A DNA stretch of 64,000 nucleotides from Bacteroidales bacterium UBA5371 (lineage in GTDB: Bacteria > Bacteroidota > Bacteroidia > Bacteroidales > P3). Where the stretch lies: assembly GCA_002407855.1 (NCBI GenBank), contig DHPF01000007.1, forward strand, positions 233,599 through 297,598, written 5' to 3'. Shown one piece after another: positions 17,103 through 24,745 of this stretch. The position numbers and the translations under genes are program-made. The first letter of the stretch is position 1, and every line of letters starts with the position of its first letter. The notes under the pieces were generated by a model. It made no database searches, was not told the DNA's origin, and saw only the letters and a program-made list of their open reading frames with translations.

Positions 17103-18233
17103 ATGATGAAAATAGAAATGGTTGACCTCAAAACTCAATACAAACATATTCAATCTGAAATTGATTCCGCAATAAGGAATGTTATTGAAAACACTGCCTT
17201 TATTAATGGTCCACAGGTCAAGACCTTCTCTGATAATCTTGCAAAATATATGGGAGTAAAGCATGCAATTACCTGTGGCAACGGAACCGATGCCCTACAA
17301 ATTGCTCTTATGTCCTTAGATCTCAAACCAAATGACGAAGTAATTGTACCTGCATTTACTTTTATAGCATCAGCAGAAGTAATAGGACTCTTAGGCTTTC
17401 GCCCTGTTATGGTTGATGTAGATTATAATAGTTATAACGCAACAGCAAAGAATATTGAAAAAGCAATCACCGTAAACACTAAGGCAATAATCCCTGTTCA
17501 CCTCTTCGGACAAGGAGCACAGATGGAAGCAATTATGGATATTGCTAATAAATATGACTTATATGTTGTGGAAGATAACGCACAAGCCCTGGGTGCAGAT
17601 TATATATTTGATAGTGGTAAAAGGCAGAAATTAGGGACAATAGGACAAATAGGTTGTACCTCTTTCTTCCCTTCTAAGAACCTGGGTTGCTACGGAGATG
17701 GAGGGGCAATATTCACTAATGACGATACATTGGCTCAGAAGATAAGAATGATCTGTAACCACGGAATGAAGGAACGTTATCATCATGAACTCTTAGGAGT
17801 AAACTCACGTTTAGACACAATACAAGCTGCTATTTTAGATGTAAAATTAAAATATCTGGATGAGTATTCCAAACTTCGATACGAGGCAGCACAAAGATAT
17901 TCATACGCCTTTAAGGACATTGAAGATATAATAACTCCTAAGGAATCAACCTTCTCAACTCATGTTTACCATCAATATACTTTAAAAGTCTTGAACAAAA
18001 AACGCGATTTACTTAAAGATTATCTTCAAGAAAATGGCATCGCATCTATGATATATTACCCTATACCTTTGCATAAACAAGAAGCCTTTATACAAATAGC
18101 ACACCAGAATGGACAAATGAATGTTTCAGACCAATTGAGCCAAGAGGTGCTATCATTACCTATGCATACAGAGTTAGATTTGGGGAAAATTGCATACATA
18201 ATCAGTAAAGTATTGAGCTTCTTTAATAAATAG
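17103..18233 (+). CDS. DegT/DnrJ/EryC1/StrS-family sugar aminotransferase
   Basis: 376 residues, full length for the family. MVDLKTQYKHIQSEID at the start, CGNGTDALQIAL, VVEDNAQALGA (PLP pyridine/phosphate contacts) and FFPSKNLGCYGDGGAIFTND with the Schiff-base Lys are all present. HGMKERYHHELLGVNSRLDTIQAAIL is the typical substrate loop. Such enzymes aminate UDP- or dTDP-keto sugars for surface polysaccharides; the segment MVDLKTQY resembles the WbpE group acting on UDP-3-keto-GlcNAcA, but this is not certain. Two tandem ATGs (17103, 17106) are possible starts. galE follows after 24 bp. Confidence 0.9.
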   Translation: MMKIEMVDLKTQYKHIQSEIDSAIRNVIENTAFINGPQVKTFSDNLAKYMGVKHAITCGNGTDALQIALMSLDLKPNDEVIVPAFTFIASAEVIGLLGFRPVMVDVDYNSYNATAKNIEKAITVNTKAIIPVHLFGQGAQMEAIMDIANKYDLYVVEDNAQALGADYIFDSGKRQKLGTIGQIGCTSFFPSKNLGCYGDGGAIFTNDDTLAQKIRMICNHGMKERYHHELLGVNSRLDTIQAAILDVKLKYLDEYSKLRYEAAQRYSYAFKDIEDIITPKESTFSTHVYHQYTLKVLNKKRDLLKDYLQENGIASMIYYPIPLHKQEAFIQIAHQNGQMNVSDQLSQEVLSLPMHTELDLGKIAYIISKVLSFFNK

Positions 18234-18257
18234 AATAGGTAGAAAACAGAGGAAAAT

Positions 18258-19277
18258 ATGAAGAAAATATTAGTTACAGGAGGGGCAGGTTTTATAGGAA
18301 CACACACCGTTGTTGCCCTACAAGAAAGAGGATATAAGGTAGTAATTGCCGACAATCTTTCAAACTCAAGCATAGAATCTATTGAGAGAATTAAGCGAAT
18401 AACAGGAATAAAAGCAGAGTTTATGAAGATAGATTTAAGCAATGAAATAGAATGTAATTTACTATTTAATCTTCATAGCGACATTGAAGGAATAATCAAC
18501 TTTGCAGCCTTTAAAGCCGTAGGTGAGAGCTGCGAAAAGCCAATTAAGTACTATCAAAACAATATTGGGATACTCCTAAATGTACTTTCCAATATGCAAA
18601 AACATAACATTAAATATATAGTTCATTCCTCTTCCTGCACTGTTTATGGGGAACCTCAAAGCCTTCCAGTCAAAGAAACCACCCCAACCAAATTTGCAGA
18701 ATCTCCCTATGGCAACACCAAACAAATGGCAGAAGATATACTATATTTTACCTCCAAAACAAAAGATATAAAGGCCATAGCACTGAGATATTTCAATCCA
18801 ATAGGCTCACATCAGAGTGCAATAATAGGCGAATTGCCCCTTGGCGTTCCTAATAATCTTATGCCTTTCATTACCCAAACGGCAATAGGCAAAAGGAAAG
18901 AACTAACAGTTTTTGGTAACGATTATCCCACACCCGATGGCACTTGCATAAGAGATTATATCCATGTAATGGACCTTGCAGAAGCTCATGTGATTGCAAT
19001 TCAGAGGTGCTTTGCGAGCAAGAATAAGTCCGATTTTGAGGTCTTTAATATAGGAACCGGCAATGGTTTTTCGGTATTAGAAGTTATCCAAAGTTTTGAA
19101 AGAACCTCAGGCACAAAGCTCAACTACGTAATTGGGAAAAGGCGTCAAGGCGATATCATTAAGATATGGGCCGACACAAGTTATGCCGAAAAAGAGCTGG
19201 GTTGGAAAGCCAAACGAACCCTTGATCAAATGACTCTTAGTGCATGGAATTGGGAAAAAGAATTGGCAAAATCTTAA
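18258..19277 (+). CDS. galE: UDP-glucose 4-epimerase
   Basis: 339 residues, extended short-chain dehydrogenase fold. GGAGFIGTHTVV binds NAD, HSSSCTVYGEP supplies the catalytic Ser/Thr and SPYGNTKQ the YxxxK pair. ALRYFNPIGSHQSAIIGE and GTCIRDYIHVMDLAEAHV are GalE-specific. It interconverts UDP-glucose and UDP-galactose (and possibly the N-acetyl forms) for surface glycans. It is the second gene of the operon with the sugar aminotransferase. Confidence 0.95.
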   Translation: MKKILVTGGAGFIGTHTVVALQERGYKVVIADNLSNSSIESIERIKRITGIKAEFMKIDLSNEIECNLLFNLHSDIEGIINFAAFKAVGESCEKPIKYYQNNIGILLNVLSNMQKHNIKYIVHSSSCTVYGEPQSLPVKETTPTKFAESPYGNTKQMAEDILYFTSKTKDIKAIALRYFNPIGSHQSAIIGELPLGVPNNLMPFITQTAIGKRKELTVFGNDYPTPDGTCIRDYIHVMDLAEAHVIAIQRCFASKNKSDFEVFNIGTGNGFSVLEVIQSFERTSGTKLNYVIGKRRQGDIIKIWADTSYAEKELGWKAKRTLDQMTLSAWNWEKELAKS

Positions 19278-19425
19278 TTTTACCCATAATAAAATATAAT
19301 TTAGCTCACAACCATAAGGAGCTCTTACCCAATCAATATTAGTGGCGCCTCTTTGATTTTAAGGGGTTATTTTAAAGGATTTTCTGTGGTTGATTTTAAT
19401 ATATTAACCCTTGATTTAATTATAT

Positions 19426-19785
19426 TTAGTTCTTGCTTTTTTCCAATGTTACGCTTACGCCAAATAGTTTTCCGCCAAGGGGAGGATTAAGTTTGGTTAC
19501 CTTAACCTTACAATAATCAATCTGAGAAAAGTTATTAAAGAGAGTGTCTAATATTCTTTTGCTAAGGTGTTCTAAAAGATGTGATGGGGTTTCAAATACT
19601 TGTTTGATGGCTTGGTAAACGCTTAAATAATTTACTGTATCGGTAATATTATCGGTGATTTCTGCCTTAGATGTATTGGTTTGAAAGAGTAGATCTACCC
19701 TAAAATGAGTTCCTATTGATTGCTCTTCCTTAAAGCAACCATGATAGCCATAAAAGCTCATATTCTCTAATTCTATTATTGCCAT
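19426..19785 (-). CDS. folB: Dihydroneopterin aldolase
   Basis: 119 residues, the usual FolB size. MAIIELENMSFYGYHGCFKEEQSIGTHFRVDL contains the conserved Tyr/His/Gly and Glu residues of the pterin pocket, and VKVTKLNPPLGG carries the catalytic Lys region (KxxPP). It cleaves 7,8-dihydroneopterin in folate synthesis; folE, the first step of the pathway, lies at 57.9 kb in this window. It is 45 bp downstream of pheS on the same strand. Confidence 0.92.
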   Translation of the reverse strand: MAIIELENMSFYGYHGCFKEEQSIGTHFRVDLLFQTNTSKAEITDNITDTVNYLSVYQAIKQVFETPSHLLEHLSKRILDTLFNNFSQIDYCKVKVTKLNPPLGGKLFGVSVTLEKSKN

Positions 19786-19830
19786 AAGAAGAAAAATTAA
19801 CTTTATTATGTGTTAAGAGGCCGATTTTTG

Positions 19831-20862
19831 TTAATAGGCAGAGGTAAATTGTTTGAGGAAACGAAGGTCATTTTCAAAGTAAAGTCTTAGATCTTTAACC
19901 TCATATTTGAGCATTGCTATACGTTCTATCCCCATTCCAAAGGCAAAGCCTGAATAGATTTGAGGGTCAATATTTGAGGCTTTCAGAACATTCGGATCAA
20001 CCATTCCGCAGCCCATTATCTCCAACCAGCCGGTTCCTTTACAAACATTACATCCCTCTCCTTTACATAGATTGCAGGATATATCCATTTCTGCTGAGGG
20101 TTCTGTAAATGGGAAATATGAGGGTCGTAATCTAATTTGTGTTGTGTTGCCAAACATCTCTTTTGCAAAGTATAAAAGGTTTTGTTTTAGGTCGGCAAAT
20201 GATACATTTTTATCTATATAAAGCCCTTCTATTTGATGGAATATGCAGTGTGCTCTTGCCGAAATTGCTTCGTTTCGAAACACTCTTCCTGGTGCTATTA
20301 TCCTAATGGGTGGCTTTTCTCTCTCCATTGTTCTTACCTGAACGGAGGATGTATGTGTTCTAAGTATTGTATTGTTTTTGTCTTCTCTGTTCTCAACAAA
20401 GAAAGTATCTTGCATATCTCTTGCAGGGTGTTCTTGGGGAAAATTTAGGGCAGAAAAGACATGCCAATCGTCTTCTATCTCTGGTCCTTCTTCTACAATA
20501 TAACCTATTTTTGAGAATATTTCTATTATCTCATTCCTTACTATTGAGAGGGGATGTCGTGAACCTAACTGGTATAGATTTGAGGGTTTTGATAAGTCTT
20601 CTTGGGCTAAATTATCTTGCGGATTGCTTTGTAAGTTGTCTTTTAAAGTATCTATTTTAGATTGGATTGTGTTCTTTAAGTCATTTAATAAAAGCCCTAT
20701 TTCCTTCTTATTTTCAGGAGAAACATCTTTAAATTCTGCAAATAAGTTGTTCAAAATACCTTTCTTTCCTAAATAATGTATTCGGATATTTTCCAGCTCA
20801 TCTACTGATGATGCTGTCAGGTTATTAATCTTACTTATCTGTTCTAAGATTTTGTTTTTCAT
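19831..20862 (-). CDS. pheS: Phenylalanyl-tRNA synthetase alpha subunit
   Basis: 343 residues. N-terminal coiled coil (about 1-85), then the class II catalytic core: FSKIGYIVEEGPEIEDDWHVFSALN (motif 1 region), TFFVEN, LRTHTSSVQVRTM, PGRVFRNEAISARAHCIFHQIEG (motif 2) and FAFGMGIERIAML (motif 3). CNLCKGEGCNVCKGTGW is the zinc-like CxxC element seen in many bacterial PheS. pheT is not adjacent. It starts 22 bp after the cyclophilin gene. Confidence 0.97.
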   Translation of the reverse strand: MKNKILEQISKINNLTASSVDELENIRIHYLGKKGILNNLFAEFKDVSPENKKEIGLLLNDLKNTIQSKIDTLKDNLQSNPQDNLAQEDLSKPSNLYQLGSRHPLSIVRNEIIEIFSKIGYIVEEGPEIEDDWHVFSALNFPQEHPARDMQDTFFVENREDKNNTILRTHTSSVQVRTMEREKPPIRIIAPGRVFRNEAISARAHCIFHQIEGLYIDKNVSFADLKQNLLYFAKEMFGNTTQIRLRPSYFPFTEPSAEMDISCNLCKGEGCNVCKGTGWLEIMGCGMVDPNVLKASNIDPQIYSGFAFGMGIERIAMLKYEVKDLRLYFENDLRFLKQFTSAY

Positions 20863-20884
20863 CTGCTTTTTATCTATTTCTCTT

Positions 20885-21604
20885 CTATTTTTCTATTATA
20901 GAAACAGTCATTTTTATATCTTCTACTGGTCTATCAAAGCGGTCTTTTTGAGCTTTGGCTATCTTATCTATTACATCAAATCCTTCAATAACTTCTCCAA
21001 AAACTGTGTATTCATAGTCTAAGAAAGGTACTCCGCCCACTGTTGTATAGGCTTTTGTTTGTGTCTGATTGAACTTTTTTCCAATACGCATTTCAAAGTT
21101 TTGCAGCTCAGAAATAGAATAAACCTTACCCTGTGCTATGTAGAATTGAGACCCGGAAGAAGCCTTTTGAGGATTGACATTATCGCCCATTCTTGCTGCG
21201 GCTAATGCTCCTTTCTTGTGTATAAGTTCTTGTTTGAATTCCGCAGGGATAGTATAAGAGGGGCCTCCTTGTCCTAATTGTTGTCCCTTCTGTGCAGTTT
21301 TAGAGTTAGGGTCGCCTCCTTGAATCATAAACTCGTTTATAACGCGATGGAATAGGGTTCCATTAAAATAACCTTCCTTGGCAAGTTTAATGAAATTATC
21401 TCTATGTAAAGGTGTTTCATTATATAAAACAGCTTTCATATCTCCATAATTTGTGCTAATTAGTACCATAGTTTGTTTTTCTTTTGATTGTTGTTTTTGA
21501 TTGTCTTGGGTTTGAATTACATCTTTTTGAGATGGTTTACTTGTGCAGCCCATTGCCGAAATAGCAGAGAAAAGGACTAAAATTGACATTAATTGTAGTT
21601 TCAT
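20885..21604 (-). CDS. Cyclophilin-type peptidyl-prolyl isomerase, lipoprotein
   Basis: 239 residues. Signal peptide with lipobox AISAMGC (Cys20) followed by a Gln/Lys-rich linker and the cyclophilin domain: FHRVINEFMIQGGDP, GGPSYTIPAEF, ARMGDNVNPQKASSGSQFYIAQG and FGEVIEGFDVIDKI. The active-site Arg (FHRV) and the FMIQGGD motif are kept. It likely accelerates proline isomerisation of envelope proteins. First gene of a run with pheS and folB. Confidence 0.92.
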   Translation of the reverse strand: MKLQLMSILVLFSAISAMGCTSKPSQKDVIQTQDNQKQQSKEKQTMVLISTNYGDMKAVLYNETPLHRDNFIKLAKEGYFNGTLFHRVINEFMIQGGDPNSKTAQKGQQLGQGGPSYTIPAEFKQELIHKKGALAAARMGDNVNPQKASSGSQFYIAQGKVYSISELQNFEMRIGKKFNQTQTKAYTTVGGVPFLDYEYTVFGEVIEGFDVIDKIAKAQKDRFDRPVEDIKMTVSIIEK

Positions 21605-21618
21605 ATTAATTATTTTAT

Positions 21619-21626
21619 TACATTTG
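21619..21626 (+). promoter_or_regulatory. Possible -7 element for the lipoprotein at 21668
   Basis: TACATTTG matches TAnnTTTG, 41 bp upstream of the ATG. No clear -33 element is seen. Confidence 0.35.
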
Positions 21627-21667
21627 CACTTTGAAATTAAACCGCAATATTACAAAAATTCAGCCGT

Positions 21668-22027
21668 ATGAAAAAGAATATCGTTAAATTTTTATCTTTA
21701 ATTCTACTTCTTGTAGGTACAACTGCTTTATTCTATGGATGTAAAGAAGATAAGTCGTGTAAGTTAGTTGTCGTTGTAAAAGATGTTAAAGATCCATCAA
21801 TACTTATTCCAAAAGCAAAGATACTTATCAAAAAAGACCAGGGTAATATAACAAGAGAAGGTATTTCCGATAGTAATGGTGAAGCATATTTTACCTTTGA
21901 TAACGAGGCAATATTTGATATATTTGTTGAGAAGACAGACCAAACAGGATACACTCGCTATGGCAAATCAACCGTAAGGCTTATCCCAGGAGAGACCGTA
22001 ACAAGAGAAGTCTTGCTGCAACTCTAA
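21668..22027 (+). CDS. Small lipoprotein with carboxypeptidase-regulatory/Ig-like fold
   Basis: 119 residues. Signal peptide and lipobox ALFYGC (Cys25), then one beta-sandwich domain: CKLVVVVKDVKDPSILIPKAKILI, GISDSNGEAYFTFDNEAIFDIFVE and KSTVRLIPGETVTREVLLQL. The pattern 'D-x-x-G-x-A-x-F' is that of CarboxypepD_reg-like domains. It is a stand-alone gene transcribed divergently from the cyclophilin gene. Function unknown. Confidence 0.75.
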   Translation: MKKNIVKFLSLILLLVGTTALFYGCKEDKSCKLVVVVKDVKDPSILIPKAKILIKKDQGNITREGISDSNGEAYFTFDNEAIFDIFVEKTDQTGYTRYGKSTVRLIPGETVTREVLLQL

Positions 22028-22081
22028 CCAACAAACTTATCTATTAAGTTGCCTAAAACTTACTTAGTAAGACACTTATTT

Positions 22082-22693
22082 CTATATTCTCTTAAACTGA
22101 AATCCCTTAGCAGAAAAGAAGAATAATGTATTCTTCAAAGCATAGAGCATATTCTCTTTTGCCTTTATATTGTCGTGGAAAAGGACTATATCGTTATTGG
22201 TAATTGAATTGCGAACATTCTTCCACACTCTTCTTTTGCTTAACAATTTATTGTAGTCATAGCTCAAAACACTCCAAAGAATTATCCTATATTTCTTTTT
22301 TAAGTGATAGTGCTGTTTTGGCGTTATACGACCATAAGGAGGACGAAAAAGATTTGAGCAAATAAGTTTATTTGCCTCTTCTATATCGGAATAGTAATCT
22401 TCATTGTTCTTTACATTCCAACCCTTAATATGATGAAAAGTATGATTGCCAACGCTATGTCCTCTTTTTAAAATCTCTTGAAATATGCTTGGATACTTCT
22501 TCACATTCTCTCCAACACAGAAGAAAGTTGCCTTTGCATTATACTCATCTAAAATATCCAAGACTTCAAGTGTAACCTCTGGAACTGGCCCATCGTCAAA
22601 GGTTAAATAGATATTCTTACCCTTTGAATTTATACTAAATTCACATTGTTTGAAAAAAGAGAACTGCAAGAAAGGATGGATTTTTGTTAGCAT
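22082..22693 (-). CDS. Polysaccharide deacetylase family protein (NodB domain)
   Basis: 203 residues. YLTFDDGPVPEVTLEVLDIL gives the TFDDGP motif with the catalytic base Asp and metal Asp; HSVGNHTFHH gives the metal His pair; FRPPYGRITP is motif 3; ILWSVLSYDY and DIVLFHDN follow. No signal peptide or transmembrane helix is seen, which is unusual for peptidoglycan or exopolysaccharide deacetylases, so a precursor or cytosolic substrate is possible. Its ATG directly follows the recX stop codon. Confidence 0.88.
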   Translation of the reverse strand: MLTKIHPFLQFSFFKQCEFSINSKGKNIYLTFDDGPVPEVTLEVLDILDEYNAKATFFCVGENVKKYPSIFQEILKRGHSVGNHTFHHIKGWNVKNNEDYYSDIEEANKLICSNLFRPPYGRITPKQHYHLKKKYRIILWSVLSYDYNKLLSKRRVWKNVRNSITNNDIVLFHDNIKAKENMLYALKNTLFFFSAKGFQFKRI

Positions 22694-23170
22694 TTATTCG
22701 TTTAGTATTTCTTCTAATATATTATTTATGACTTCAAATTCAAAACCTTTGGAGTTCAGAAAAGCTATTGTTTTTTGCTTTTTAGAAAGTATCTTCTCTG
22801 CTCTTAGTGAGTTTAGTTTCTTTAAAGCAAGAGCCTTACAAAGTTTATTATAATCTTTTTGGTCTATTTCCTTTAAGCCTGTCTCTATACAATTATCGGA
22901 TATACCCTTTTGTTTAAGGGAATATCTTATTTTAATTCTTCCCCATTTGTTTTGGTTGAACTTACTCTTAGCATATATCTTAGCATATCTTTGTTCATTA
23001 ATAAATCCTTCTGAAATCAGACTTGCAATTACTTGGTCTGCCTCATCGAAATTCATTCCCCATGAAATCAACTTAGAGAAAACTTCTTTTTGACATCTTT
23101 CTTGCTCAACGCAATATTGCTTTGCCAAAGCCTCTCCCTGCTTAATTGTATATGCTTGCTTATTTGCCAT
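22694..23170 (-). CDS. recX: RecX-like regulator of RecA
   Basis: 158 residues, all helical, three RecX three-helix repeats: EVFSKLISWGMNFDEADQVIASLISEGFINEQRYAKIYAKSK is the conserved first-second repeat segment, followed by KWGRIKIRYSLKQKGISDNCIETGL. RecX binds RecA filaments and inhibits them. recA is not nearby. It is directly abutted by the deacetylase gene, which suggests one transcript. Confidence 0.9.
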   Translation of the reverse strand: MANKQAYTIKQGEALAKQYCVEQERCQKEVFSKLISWGMNFDEADQVIASLISEGFINEQRYAKIYAKSKFNQNKWGRIKIRYSLKQKGISDNCIETGLKEIDQKDYNKLCKALALKKLNSLRAEKILSKKQKTIAFLNSKGFEFEVINNILEEILNE

Positions 23171-23223
23171 TGGCCTTATTTAAGTTTATCTTTTTAGGTA
23201 CAAATTCCTTAAAAATAGATTTG

Positions 23224-23231
23224 CAAAAGTA
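23224..23231 (-). promoter_or_regulatory. Bacteroidota -7 element for recX
   Basis: Reverse strand TACTTTTG, 53 bp upstream of the recX ATG. Confidence 0.5.
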
Positions 23232-23283
23232 AAAAGAAAATACAAATTAAACACTAATAAGACAATATCTTATTAAATGATTT

Positions 23284-23313
23284 AACCCAGATTACGCAAT
23301 AGTAATCTGAGTT
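23284..23313. other. Isolated hairpin in recX/serpin gap
   Basis: CAGATTAC and GTAATCTG form a perfect 8-bp stem around GCAATA, extendable to 12 pairs with one mismatch (AACC...GAGTT). It has no U-tract and is not next to a stop codon, so it does not look like a terminator. It may be a regulatory hairpin or the remnant of an inserted element. Confidence 0.4.
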
Positions 23314-23406
23314 GAAACCACCAAACTTTCTGAACAATAAAGGCAAAAAACAATCTTGTCATATAGTATTTACACCTCAAATACAAGAGCTATACTCCAT
23401 AAAATT

Positions 23407-23511
23407 AAATCTAAAAGATAGTTTATTAGAATCAAGTTCCAATTTCTTAGAACTTGATTCTAAATTTTTGAAATCAAATTCTAAGGACTCTCAAATCAAA
23501 TTCTAAAAACC
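23407..23511. repeat. 21-bp-period intergenic array D (5 units)
   Basis: Units start at 23407, 23428, 23449, 23470 and 23491. The second and third are in opposite orientation and give a perfect 13-bp inverted repeat (TAGAATCAAGTTC at 23427-23439 with GAACTTGATTCTA at 23450-23462). The array lies between divergent genes, so no transcript needs to end here. A 24-bp block is identical to array A. The rest of the 431-bp gap holds the recX promoter, the hairpin at 23284 and the promoter at 23564. Confidence 0.9.
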
Positions 23512-23563
23512 AAAATTCTGATTATTGTTTTACCTTATGTTTTATTATAATGTAAAAATAAAG

Positions 23564-23571
23564 TATTTTTG
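23564..23571 (+). promoter_or_regulatory. Bacteroidota -7 element for the serpin-like gene
   Basis: TATTTTTG, 30 bp upstream of ATG 23602. Confidence 0.5.
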
Positions 23572-23601
23572 CACTTGAAAAAGGTTTAATTCTTTTTGTG
23601 T

Positions 23602-24627
23602 ATGCGAAGATACAGGGCACTTATTATTATATTAATGTCTATTCTTGTTGGAGTTGGCTGCAACAAAAATAACAAGGAAAATTCCTATGGAGTGTCTATT
23701 TCTGCCCCTAAGATGGTGGGGTCAGCAGCAGAAGTATTTTCCAATGAAGATATTAACACTCTAAGATTTTCAAATTCGCTCACTTTCTTATTGCTCAATC
23801 AGTCTGTTAAGGTTGATGAAAAGGGAATTATGCCCTCTTTCTCGTTTTCTTCTTTGCAGCTTATACATTATATATATAGCATTGAGGATACAAATTATTT
23901 GAAATCATTTGATACACATTTTGCAATTGAGGATAGGAAGGCTTTGTTTGAGAATATTACACGTATTGATAGTTTGATAAAAGGCATAGACTCTTCAATT
24001 AAAGCATATAATTCTCTTACTGAACTCTCTCCAAAAAAGATTGCCTTTTCACAGAGTTTTGCAATTCCTCTCATTTACGAAGGGGCTTTAAATCAAGAGA
24101 AACTGCCTTTTATGATTGACGATAAGGAAATACCCATTGAGTATTTTACTTTAACCGAAAGATTGGGATTAATTGATAATAAAGATGTTTTAGGAATTGA
24201 TATACCAATTGGAAATGGGAATTATTCTTTATTGATTATTCAACCAAAAGAAATTTCTATCAAAGATTTCATTTCTAATTTCTCGGAAAAGGATTATAAA
24301 GACATAGTAGATAACTTGTCTTTGCAAACTCTTAGGGTTAGGTTTCCTAATCTTTCAAATTCTTGTGATTATGCTTTATTTCTTCCTAATATCCCTTCTG
24401 AGCAAAGCCCAAATCCAACATTTATTCAAATCAATTCGGAAGTAAAAATCCTTAAACCCACTTCTGCTGAGCTTCAATTAATGAAAAAAGATTTAGACAG
24501 CGAATTGAAGGCTTCCACAAAGACAGAAACCTATCTATTTAATAAGCCTTTCCTATATATTATCAGAGGTAAGAACTCTAATTCCATCTTATTAATTGGG
24601 GGTTTTATCGGTAGTGAAAGCCGATAA
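23602..24627 (+). CDS. Degenerate serpin-like lipoprotein
   Basis: 341 residues from ATG 23602 (an in-frame TTG lies two codons upstream). Lipobox LVGVGC (Cys20). The body follows the serpin order: SNSLTFLLLNQ, a shutter-like region, IPIEYFTLTERLGL then VLGIDIPIGNGNYSLLIIQPKE (compare serpin 'LELPY-GN-SM-IILP'), and near the C-terminus YLFNKPFLYIIRGKNSNSILLIGGFIG (compare 'F-ADRPFLF-IRD--TGSILF-G'). The inhibitory hinge 'EEGTEAAAAT' is absent; the segment before the C-terminal strand reads SELKASTKTETYLF. It is probably a surface lipoprotein and unlikely to be a classical protease inhibitor. The assignment is by pattern only. Confidence 0.65.
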   Translation: MRRYRALIIILMSILVGVGCNKNNKENSYGVSISAPKMVGSAAEVFSNEDINTLRFSNSLTFLLLNQSVKVDEKGIMPSFSFSSLQLIHYIYSIEDTNYLKSFDTHFAIEDRKALFENITRIDSLIKGIDSSIKAYNSLTELSPKKIAFSQSFAIPLIYEGALNQEKLPFMIDDKEIPIEYFTLTERLGLIDNKDVLGIDIPIGNGNYSLLIIQPKEISIKDFISNFSEKDYKDIVDNLSLQTLRVRFPNLSNSCDYALFLPNIPSEQSPNPTFIQINSEVKILKPTSAELQLMKKDLDSELKASTKTETYLFNKPFLYIIRGKNSNSILLIGGFIGSESR

Positions 24628-24661
24628 AATTATATATTTTATATATTTATAAAGATTTTTC

Positions 24662-24692
24662 TTTGCAGCTTAAAAGCAATTTTATATCTTTG
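24662..24692 (+). promoter_or_regulatory. Bacteroidota promoter for the EF-G paralogue
   Basis: TTTG at 24662-24665 and TATCTTTG at 24685-24692, spaced 19 bp, 53 bp upstream of the ATG. This is a textbook fit to the TTTG/TAnnTTTG promoter. Confidence 0.65.
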
Positions 24693-24745
24693 CTCCTTAA
24701 TTTTGCGTAAACTTTTTAGTAATTATTTAATATATAGCAATAGAT

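Noticed and set aside
19388..19429. Possible further 21-bp array between galE and folB
   Set aside because: Two TTGATTT-like cores are 21 bp apart, but only two units can be traced and the third does not fit the phase. Too weak to list; an imperfect hairpin (about 19359-19415) may be the terminator here.
23312..23506. 64-codon open frame running into array D
   Set aside because: No homology features, no promoter before it, and half of it is repeat translation similar to the shadow frame at array A.
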